From Anaerolineae bacterium (lineage in GTDB: Bacteria; Chloroflexota; Anaerolineae; Aggregatilineales; UBA3940), in assembly GCA_020852775.1 (NCBI GenBank), contig JADZAD010000268.1, forward strand, positions 1 through 5,045: DNA of 5,045 nucleotides, in the 5' to 3' direction. Made by a program: the position numbers and the translations under genes. Below are positions 1-5,045 of the stretch, piece by piece; positions within the stretch are counted from its first letter, which is position 1, and each line of letters starts with the position of its first letter. The notes under the pieces were generated by a model. It worked only from the letters and a program-made list of their open reading frames with translations. It had not been told where the DNA came from and did no database searches.

Positions 1-958
1 GATCGACGTTCTCAAGGTCGGCGAGATTCTCGTCTGCGTCGGTAACGGCGGGCGGGTAGCTCTCGACGCTGACTACCAGCCCCGCCTGCTCCGCGATAAA
101 TGCGGTGAACAGGCCTACTCCGCTGTAGAGGTCGAGGATTGTCTCGCCGCCCTGTAACGAAAGCGCCTGCATCACCTGATCCACCAGCACGTCCGCCATT
201 ACCGTGCTCACCTGGAAGAAGCTCCCGGCGGTGACACGAAAGCGGCGATGCCGCACCCGATAAGTCACATGCGACTGGCCCAGCAGGTTGACCGGCTCAT
301 TGTCACTCAGCAGCAGGTTGATTGAGACTGGCAGGTCGGTCTCGATCTCCGGTGGAAGGTCATCCTCCGTTTCGAGGATGATCATCTGGTCGCTTTCGTC
401 CGACCCCACCTGGTACTTGATCCGCTTGATCTGCGCGTCGCCCAGATCGAGCATCCCGTACAGTTCGACCAGCGCCGGGTGCAGGATATGGCATACCTCG
501 ACCGGGATGATTGCGCTGTTGTCATCCGTGTAGTAGCCGGACTGCCCATCCCCGGCGATCGTGAAGGTGGCGTAGCTGCGGTAACCCCACGGGGCCGGGT
601 TGCCGATGGCCGGGCGCACGGGCGGGTCGCTGAACTTGCCGACCCGCTCGAACTGGTCGATGACGATGGCCTGCTTGTAACGCAACTGCGCCTCATAGGT
701 GATGTGCTGCCATTGGCAGCCCCCGCACAGGCCTGGGCCGAAGTGCGGACAGAGTGGTGTCACCCGCTCCCGGGAGGCCTCAAGCACGGCTGAGGGGACA
801 CCACGCACGAAGTTCTGTTTCTGTTCAACCAGCCTGACTTCGACTGTCTCACCGGGGATAGCATAGGACACAAAGACCACCTGCCCGTCATGTCTGCCGA
901 GGGCGTAGCCGCCGTTGGCGATCCGGTCGAGCTGGAGGCGGAAGGAAGATTCGGACAC
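1..958 (-). CDS. rlmD: RNA uracil-5 methyltransferase, RlmD/RumA-TrmA family (C-terminus beyond left edge)
   Basis: SAM-dependent methyltransferase that makes 5-methyluridine in rRNA (RlmD/RlmCD) or tRNA (TrmA); this family acts in the cytoplasm. The 319 visible codons (2-958) begin with an N-terminal TRAM-like beta domain (about residues 5-60, including GGYALGR and IPGETV). Next come the 4Fe-4S cysteines C70, C78, C81 and C156 (C-x7-C-GG-C, then a distant C). The SAM-binding part has SFFQVS at 246-251, DLYSGVGLF at 276-284 and the acidic SVES near 297-300. The catalytic cysteine and general base of the family lie in the missing C-terminal portion. The start is GTG at 958 because AGGAG (965-969) sits 6 nt upstream and the sequence matches the family from there. 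The iron-sulfur cluster and TRAM domain favour an RlmD-like enzyme over TrmA, but the target base cannot be read from sequence. The gene is divergent from the plus-strand cluster. Confidence 0.93.
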   Translation of the reverse strand, partial: MSESSFRLQLDRIANGGYALGRHDGQVVFVSYAIPGETVEVRLVEQKQNFVRGVPSAVLEASRERVTPLCPHFGPGLCGGCQWQHITYEAQLRYKQAIVIDQFERVGKFSDPPVRPAIGNPAPWGYRSYATFTIAGDGQSGYYTDDNSAIIPVEVCHILHPALVELYGMLDLGDAQIKRIKYQVGSDESDQMIILETEDDLPPEIETDLPVSINLLLSDNEPVNLLGQSHVTYRVRHRRFRVTAGSFFQVSTVMADVLVDQVMQALSLQGGETILDLYSGVGLFTAFIAEQAGLVVSVESYPPAVTDADENLADLENVD

Positions 959-964
959 AGTGTT

Positions 965-969
965 CTCCT
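965..969 (-). promoter_or_regulatory. Ribosome binding site of the RNA methyltransferase
   Basis: The minus strand reads AGGAG, followed by 6 nt and then GTG at 958. No ATG lies nearby in this frame. An in-frame TTG upstream at about 979 has no better Shine-Dalgarno, so this site decides the start. Confidence 0.75.
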
Positions 970-994
970 GATCGGTCAACCTGCTGATAGGCCA

Positions 995-1000
995 ATGATA
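995..1000 (-). promoter_or_regulatory. Putative -10 element of the RNA methyltransferase
   Basis: The minus strand reads GGTATCATTGG with TATCAT at 1000-995, one mismatch from TATAAT. It would start a transcript near 988 and leave a leader of about 30 nt containing the AGGAG site. No good TTGACA-like -35 is visible at the expected distance, so the call rests on the hexamer, its position and its twin on the other strand. Confidence 0.45.
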
Positions 1001-1033
1001 CCCCCATGTGCCCTGATTACGCAGGCGATGTGG

Positions 1034-1039
1034 TATCAT
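1034..1039 (+). promoter_or_regulatory. Putative -10 element of the DUF6062/ABC exporter transcript
   Basis: TATCAT within GGTATCATTGGC mirrors the element on the opposite strand. A start near 1046 would give a short leader of about 12 nt that just includes AAGGGG. The -35 region is not consensus-like. A related GGTATAAT occurs at 3692-3699 before pseB, which supports GGTAT(C/A)AT being a promoter style of this genome. Confidence 0.45.
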
Positions 1040-1047
1040 TGGCGCAC

Positions 1048-1053
1048 AAGGGG
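1048..1053 (+). promoter_or_regulatory. Ribosome binding site of the DUF6062-like gene
   Basis: AAGGGG lies 4 nt before the ATG at 1058. It selects this ATG over an in-frame ATG at 890, which lies inside the divergent methyltransferase gene. Confidence 0.6.
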
Positions 1054-1057
1054 CCTT

Positions 1058-1777
1058 ATGAAAACACCACTGAGCTACCATGACCTGATCGAGCATCTCC
1101 CCCACACAGGCTGCGTGATCTGCAACCTGGGCCAGCGCGAAGTTTCAAGGCACCTGGATGCGCTGCTCTATGAGTTCGTGAACGACATCGAGACGCATGC
1201 CCTGTTCCGGGCGGCGCGTGGGCTGTGCAACCAGCACGCATGGCAGTTCATGGATTTTCAGGGGCACATCCTGGGCGTAGCAATCCTCTATAAGGCCAGC
1301 ATCGATGAGGTGCTGAAGATTATCGAACGTGCTGAGTCGCAGGGCGCGGCCAAGAACGCTCTGAAGAAGCTGATCGGGGGCAACGTAGAAGGTAAGTCGG
1401 GGCTCTCGGACGAACTCGAGCCCCGTGCTCCGTGTACCGCCTGTAAAGCATTGACTGAAGCCGAGCACCTGTACGCCAAGACGTTGAGTGAGACTCTGAC
1501 AGACCCGCGTATCGGCGCCGCCTTCAGGGAATCCAGCGGTCTGTGCCTGCCACATCTGCGGCTGGTTCTGCGCTATGTCGAAGATGAAGCCAAAGTACGC
1601 CTGCTGCTGGATATCCAGACGGAAAAATGGAATATCATCCGTGCCGATCTGCAGCGGTTCATCGAGATGTACGACTATCAGCGCAGCAGCGAGCGCATGG
1701 GCCCTGAGCGTGACAGCCCGCTGCGGGGTATCCGTAGTATGTCTGGCGAAGATGGCGTTTTTGGCCTGCGCCGCTGA
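1058..1777 (+). CDS. DUF6062-like protein with two CxxC...CxxH modules
   Basis: A 239-residue soluble protein of unknown function that resembles DUF6062 proteins as I remember them from Chloroflexota and Firmicutes. Two similar modules are visible. The first has C19 and C22 (CVIC) and, 34 residues later, C57 and H60 (GLCNQH). The second has C126 and C129 (CTAC) and, 33 residues later, C163 and H166 (GLCLPH). The matching spacing and the shared GLC-x2-H point to an internal duplication, with each half probably binding one zinc ion. Between them lie mostly helical stretches and a charged linker (about 92-122). The last 30 residues are polar and probably disordered. There is no signal peptide or membrane segment. 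The start at 1058 is chosen because of AAGGGG just upstream and because a longer reading from 890 would overlap the divergent gene. The ABC exporter follows after 23 bp, so the two are probably cotranscribed. Its biochemical role is unknown. Confidence 0.85.
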   Translation: MKTPLSYHDLIEHLPHTGCVICNLGQREVSRHLDALLYEFVNDIETHALFRAARGLCNQHAWQFMDFQGHILGVAILYKASIDEVLKIIERAESQGAAKNALKKLIGGNVEGKSGLSDELEPRAPCTACKALTEAEHLYAKTLSETLTDPRIGAAFRESSGLCLPHLRLVLRYVEDEAKVRLLLDIQTEKWNIIRADLQRFIEMYDYQRSSERMGPERDSPLRGIRSMSGEDGVFGLRR

Positions 1778-1790
1778 AGGCCCCACTACC

Positions 1791-1794
1791 GGAG
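1791..1794 (+). promoter_or_regulatory. Ribosome binding site deciding the ABC exporter start
   Basis: GGAG lies 6 nt before GTG at 1801. The in-frame TTG at 1795 touches the site with no spacing, so GTG 1801 is the better start. Confidence 0.65.
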
Positions 1795-1800
1795 TTGCGT

Positions 1801-3698
1801 GTGTCTGCCCCATCTGAGCCACGTTTGACTGGAATCACCCTTAGCAGGCTCACCGCACATCAACTGTGGCAGGTGCTCCAGTTATTCAGGCCGTATCTGC
1901 CCCGCCTGGTCATGCTGGCGGCTGCCACCGGACTGGTGACAGCATTGAATGGCGCGAGCCAGGTCGCGCTGACACCGCTCCTGGAGATCGTCCTCAATAC
2001 TCAGCGGGCGGTCAGCGCCAGTGCTTCCTTCACCGGTGATCTGAATGATATGGGCCTCTCGCTGCTGACGTTCATGCGCAGCATCAGCGGTTCAAGCGAC
2101 CCGTGGGTACTGCTGGTCATCACCAGCGTGACGTATCTTGTCCTGATCGTGACCCAGCAGGGAGGTTCGCTGCTGACCCAGCTACTGGCGACCCGCCTGC
2201 GGGTGCGGATCAATAATGGGCTGGTCAACAAGCTATTCACCCATATCCTCTATCTGCCGCTTTCGTTCATCAAAGCACATCCGGTCGGCTGGGTACAGTC
2301 ACGCATGACGATGGACGTAGACGCTCGACCAAGCTGATCAACGACCTGGTTATCGTTGGCCTGAGTAACATCCTGCTCAGTGCCTTCTATATCTTTCTCC
2401 TGCTGCGTACTAACCCCTGGCTGACACTGGTCGCGGCGCTGGCCGGGGCACTGCAGCTTGGCCTGTCACGCCTGCTGTCCAACGTGGCTCGTGAGCGTAC
2501 CCGGGCGGACCTTGATGTGCTGGCCCGTGTCAGCACCTTCCTGCAGGAACGCCTCTCGGCCCTGCGTGAGATCAAGAGCATCAGCGCGGAATCCTATGAG
2601 AGCACCCAGATGTTCCGGCACACGGAGGAACAGCGCAAGGTCTACCTCCTGCTTGATGCTTACCAGCGCTTCACGCCACCTATACGCATGGTGACCAACC
2701 AGTTGGTGCTTGTCGGGGTGATGCTTTTCGGGGCGTGGCAGCTCCTGCAGGGGCAGATATCTTCCTCTGCGTTCCTGCTCTTCATGTTCTTCTCACAGCA
2801 GCTTATTCAGCCGCTGACACAGGTTGCGGAGTTATTTCTGCGCGTTACAGAACTCTCCGTCCTGCTGGAAGGCTCAGTGTATATCCTTGGCCAGAAACGC
2901 GAGCAGAACGGTACCCGGCCAATCCCACAGGAGGGGTTTCAGCGGGCGCTGGTGCTTGAGGGCGTGTCCTTTGCCTATGAGAAGGTCGATGTGCTGCGGA
3001 ATATCACGCTGACACTGAACAAAGGGGAGATGATCGCGCTGGTCGGGCGGAGCGGCGCAGGGAAGTCTACGCTGGTGGACCTGCTGCTGCGCTTCTACGA
3101 ACCAGACAGCGGTACTTTCACGCTGGATGGAATGCCAGTCACCGAGTTCAAACTCACCGATTACCGTCGTATGTTCGGGGTGGTCTCGCAGGAGAACATC
3201 CTGTTCAATGATACAGTCTACAGCAACATTGCCTATGCCCGCCCCTGGCTGACAGAGGAACAGGTGCGCCATGCGGCACAGGTCGCCAACGCAGAGCCGT
3301 TCATTCTGAACGATCTCGAAGATGGCTATCAGACCATGCTGGGCGAGCGCGGCGCCCGGCTCTCCGGTGGGCAGCGCCAGCGTATCGCGATCGCGCGGGC
3401 GGTGGCGCATCATCCGCAGATCCTGGTGCTGGATGAGGCGACCAGTGCCCTCGATAGCGAGTCTGAGCAGCTTGTTCAGAAGGCCATCGACCGGGTGATC
3501 GAGGGGAACACCGCGATTGTCATCGCCCACCGCCTTTCAACTATCCTGCGCGCCGATAAGATCGTGGTATTAAGGGATGGCGAAATCGTCGAGGTGGGGA
3601 CGCATGCCGAACTGATCCGGCAGAATGGCGAATACCGCTATCTGTACGACCTGCAGTTCAGCCACGCCCATACCACCCCTGCCGGACATCCGGTATAA
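1801..3698 (+). pseudogene. ABC exporter (MsbA/PglK-like, fused membrane and ATPase domains), frameshifted
   Basis: A half-transporter that would homodimerise in the inner membrane and export or flip a lipid, lipid-linked glycan or drug. The first part reads from GTG 1801 to TGA 2335-2337 (178 residues) and holds TM1 (about 33-66), TM2 (about 101-127) and the family-like SFIKAHPVGWVQSRMTMDVD. Homology then continues in the -1 frame from about 2322 to TAA 3696-3698 with no stop. If one base is restored near 2325 the protein is 632 residues, normal for the family. In restored numbering TM3-TM6 lie near 183-201, 206-225, 299-318 and 323-340. The ATPase domain has Walker A GRSGAGKST (416-424), Q-loop Q464, signature LSGGQ (521-525), Walker B ILVLDE ending at E546, and switch H577. 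The intact ATPase domain suggests a recent mutation or a sequencing or assembly error, not an old relic. Neighbouring pse genes hint at a surface-glycan substrate, but this is inference; the exact substrate is unknown. Confidence 0.9.
2317..2328 (+). other. Frameshift site in the ABC exporter (one base missing)
   Basis: Upstream the reading is M-D-V-D in one frame; downstream it is R-S-T-K-L-I-N-D-L in the -1 frame. One extra C after GTAGAC (about 2321-2323), giving GAC-CGC-TCG-ACC, would join them as D-V-D-R-S-T-K-L. Without it, translation runs on as A-R-P-S and stops at 2335-2337. The exact base cannot be fixed because both frames are open across this stretch. No X-XXY-YYZ slippery heptamer is present, so programmed -1 frameshifting is not supported. 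Confidence 0.85.
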
Positions 3699-3699
3699 T
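3682..3699 (+). promoter_or_regulatory. Putative pseBC promoter: TATAAT overlapping the exporter stop, next to a dyad
   Basis: A perfect TATAAT (3694-3699) shares its bases with the exporter's TAA stop (3696-3698). Directly before it lies a short dyad, CCGGA-CA-TCCGG (3682-3693), which could be an operator or chance in coding sequence. A start near 3706 would give pseB a leader of about 50 nt. No good -35 is seen around 3671-3676. Confidence 0.5.
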
Positions 3700-3757
3700 C
3701 ACGCGCGCTGGACTGGGGATTGGTTTCAACTTTCTGCAACTATGGATTGTATCTGAC

Positions 3758-4735
3758 ATGGATTGGACTTCAGCGAATGTGCTGGTCACCGGCGGTACCG
3801 GGTCTTTCGGCAAAAAGTTTGCCGAGATCGTCCTGCGGGAACTGAACCCGCGCCGCCTGATCATCTTCAGCCGTGACGAGCTCAAACAGCACGAGATGCG
3901 GGTCGGAGGCTTTGATCACCCGAATATCCGCTACTTCATCGGGGACGTGCGTGACGCCGATCGCCTGTACCGCGCCATGCACGGCGTGGATATCGTCGTA
4001 CATGCTGCCGCACTCAAGCAGGTACCCGCCTGTGAGTACAACCCGATCGAAGCAATCAAGACCAACGTCGATGGGGCCAAGAACGTCATCGACGCGGCGC
4101 TCAACGCCGGTGTGAGCAAGGTACTGGCGCTCAGTACGGACAAGGCCGTCAACCCGATCAACCTCTATGGCGCAACCAAGTTGTGTGCTGAGAAGCTGTT
4201 TGTACAGAGCAATGCCTACGCCGGGAAGAGCGGAACGCGCTTCTCGTGTGTGCGCTACGGCAATGTCGTCGGCAGCCGGGGCAGCGTGATCCCCCTCTTC
4301 CTGCAGCAGCGCCAGGCGGGGCATATCACCGTGACCGACCCGCGCATGACGCGCTTCTGGATCACGCTGGAGCAGGGTGTGCGCTTCGTGATCAGCGCGA
4401 TCGAGCAGATGCACGGCGGCGAAGTCTTCGTCCCGCGCATCCCCAGCATGAACATTATGGACCTTGCTGAGGCAATGGCGCCGGGGATCGAGGTAAAGCA
4501 GATCGGCATCCGCCCGGGCGAGAAGATTCACGAGGTGCTGGTCTCCGAGGATGAGGCGCGTCACTCCGTGCGCCTCACTGATCGGTATGTCGTCCTGCCG
4601 GTCTACCCCTGGTGGGGGCAGGACCTGTGGTCGGACGGTGAAACGCTCTCTGATGGCTTCTCGTACTCCAGTGACGCCAACGATGAGTGGCTGACGATTG
4701 ATCAGCTCCGGGCGATGGCGGAAATCGAGTCCTGA
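3758..4735 (+). CDS. pseB: UDP-N-acetylglucosamine 4,6-dehydratase (inverting), PseB
   Basis: First enzyme of pseudaminic acid synthesis. It removes water from UDP-GlcNAc and inverts C5, giving UDP-2-acetamido-2,6-dideoxy-beta-L-arabino-hex-4-ulose. It is a cytoplasmic NADP-dependent extended SDR enzyme. The 325-residue protein has the nucleotide-binding TGGTGSFG (11-18), D63 after the third strand (IGDVRDADR), and the HAAALKQVP segment (82-90). The active-site set is T127-D128-K129 with Y137-x3-K141, inside STDKAVNPINLYGATK. The substrate-binding region includes RYGNVVGSRGS (166-176) and RPGEKIHE (252-259). The length is typical of PseB/FlaA1, and no N-terminal membrane region is present, unlike the CapD/PglF/WbpM dehydratases. 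ATG 3758 is chosen because the fold begins 8 residues in; no clear Shine-Dalgarno precedes it. pseC follows after 2 bp. The family assignment is firm, and the pairing with pseC supports the pseudaminic acid role over other uses of this dehydratase. Confidence 0.95.
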   Translation: MDWTSANVLVTGGTGSFGKKFAEIVLRELNPRRLIIFSRDELKQHEMRVGGFDHPNIRYFIGDVRDADRLYRAMHGVDIVVHAAALKQVPACEYNPIEAIKTNVDGAKNVIDAALNAGVSKVLALSTDKAVNPINLYGATKLCAEKLFVQSNAYAGKSGTRFSCVRYGNVVGSRGSVIPLFLQQRQAGHITVTDPRMTRFWITLEQGVRFVISAIEQMHGGEVFVPRIPSMNIMDLAEAMAPGIEVKQIGIRPGEKIHEVLVSEDEARHSVRLTDRYVVLPVYPWWGQDLWSDGETLSDGFSYSSDANDEWLTIDQLRAMAEIES

Positions 4736-4737
4736 CG

Positions 4738-5045
4738 ATGGTTGGCACGGTACTGGCCATTGACGGCGGGACACCGGTGCGCCGGTCGCTTCTGCCGTAT
4801 GGCCGACAGACCATTGGCGACGAGGACATCTCTGCGGTCGTGGCGGTGCTGCGCTCGGACTGGCTGACCACCGGCCCGAAGGTGGCGGAGTTTGAAGCGG
4901 CCTTTGCCCATACCATCGGCGTGAGCCATGCGGTCGCTGTCAACAGCGGCACGGCTGCGCTGCACACGGCGGTTTTCGCGCTGGGGATTCAGCCAGGTGA
5001 CGAGGTGATCGTCACGCCGATGACCTTCGCCGCCAGTGCGAATGC
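4738..5045 (+). CDS. pseC: UDP-4-amino-4,6-dideoxy-N-acetyl-beta-L-altrosamine transaminase, PseC (N-terminal part, runs off right edge)
   Basis: A PLP-dependent DegT/DnrJ/EryC1-family aminotransferase. PseC transfers an amino group from L-glutamate to C4 of the PseB product. Only 102 codons are visible out of about 380-400 in the family. They show the typical opening LPYGRQTIGDEDI (residues 19-31), the LRSDWLTTGPKVAEFE segment (38-53), the PLP-phosphate-binding NSGTAALH (69-76), and GDEVIVTPMTFAAS (87-100). The catalytic lysine lies in the missing part. ATG 4738 starts 2 bp after the pseB stop (TGACGATG), so translation is probably coupled. The call as PseC and not another sugar aminotransferase rests on the LPYGRQ and SDWLTTGP motifs and the adjacency to pseB. 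Confidence 0.92.
   Translation, partial: MVGTVLAIDGGTPVRRSLLPYGRQTIGDEDISAVVAVLRSDWLTTGPKVAEFEAAFAHTIGVSHAVAVNSGTAALHTAVFALGIQPGDEVIVTPMTFAASAN

Larger units (their letters stand above)
991..1043. repeat. Perfect 12-bp inverted repeat between divergent genes
   Basis: The left arm GCCAATGATACC (991-1002) and right arm GGTATCATTGGC (1032-1043) are exact reverse complements separated by 29 bp. The symmetry lies in the 99-bp gap between the minus-strand methyltransferase and the plus-strand DUF6062 gene. Each arm contains TATCAT, so the repeat may be a pair of matching promoter elements facing outward, an operator for a dimeric regulator, or both. It has no T-run, and transcripts started from the arms would not contain both arms, so it is unlikely to be a terminator. 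Confidence 0.8.

Noticed and set aside
991..1043. The inverted repeat as an intrinsic terminator
   Set aside because: It has a 29-nt loop and no T-run on either strand, and it sits between divergent starts where no transcript should end.
890..1057. A 56-codon N-terminal extension of the DUF6062-like gene starting at ATG 890
   Set aside because: It overlaps the divergent methyltransferase coding region and the inverted repeat, has no family-like sequence, and ATG 1058 has its own AAGGGG site.
1145..1822. A 225-codon open frame antisense to the DUF6062-like gene
   Set aside because: It is antisense to a supported gene, has no family motif, and its Cys/His pattern has no meaning in that frame.
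2317..2337. Programmed -1 ribosomal frameshifting in the exporter
   Set aside because: There is no slippery heptamer in the upstream frame and no clear stimulatory hairpin directly after it, and fused exporters are not known to use such recoding.
2484..3698. A separate gene starting at GTG 2484 that encodes the second half of the exporter
   Set aside because: Membrane-domain homology continues upstream of 2484 in the same frame to about 2322, and no ribosome binding site precedes the GTG.
3770..4774. A 334-codon open frame antisense to pseB
   Set aside because: It mirrors the pseB codons, has no recognisable motif, and pseB is certain; long antisense frames are common in GC-rich genes.
1..5045. 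tRNA or rRNA genes, CRISPR arrays, insertion sequences, phage or attachment sites
   Set aside because: Nothing resembling cloverleaf sequence, regularly spaced repeats, transposase motifs or terminal repeats was seen; almost all of the window is accounted for by the five genes.

Overview
The window is GC-rich (roughly 60% by eye), gene-dense bacterial chromosome with GTG starts and short gaps. The best guess for the host is a Chloroflexota (Anaerolineae-like) bacterium. This rests on the DUF6062-type protein, the promoter-like GGTATCAT/GGTATAAT elements and the general protein style. It is an inference with moderate to low certainty, and no marker gene in the window settles it.

Layout. On the minus strand, from the left edge to 958, lies the N-terminal 319 codons of a TRAM-domain, iron-sulfur class I RNA m5U methyltransferase (RlmD/RumA-TrmA family). 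It starts at a GTG with a good ribosome binding site. A 99-bp intergenic region (959-1057) separates it from a divergent plus-strand cluster. That region holds a perfect 12-bp inverted repeat whose two arms each contain TATCAT, so it looks like two back-to-back -10 elements or an operator. The plus-strand cluster has four genes. First is a 239-aa DUF6062-like protein with a duplicated CxxC...CxxH metal-binding module (1058-1777). Second, 23 bp later, is an MsbA/PglK-type ABC exporter with fused membrane and ATPase domains (1801-3698). Third is pseB (3758-4735). Fourth, after a 2-bp gap, is the start of pseC (4738 to the right edge).

How the genes work together. PseB and PseC catalyse the first two steps from UDP-GlcNAc towards pseudaminic acid, a nonulosonic acid used in surface glycans and flagellin glycosylation. 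The ABC exporter just upstream belongs to a superfamily that includes lipid-linked-glycan and lipid flippases. It could therefore serve the same surface-glycan pathway, but only gene order supports that. The exporter and the DUF6062 gene probably share a transcript. pseBC may have its own promoter, because a TATAAT overlaps the exporter's stop codon.

The most notable anomaly is that the exporter gene is broken by a single -1 frameshift at about 2317-2328. Both halves are otherwise intact, and every ATPase motif is present. Restoring one base gives a 632-residue protein. I found no RNA genes, mobile elements, CRISPR arrays or convincing intrinsic terminators, and no clear sign of a wholly new system.
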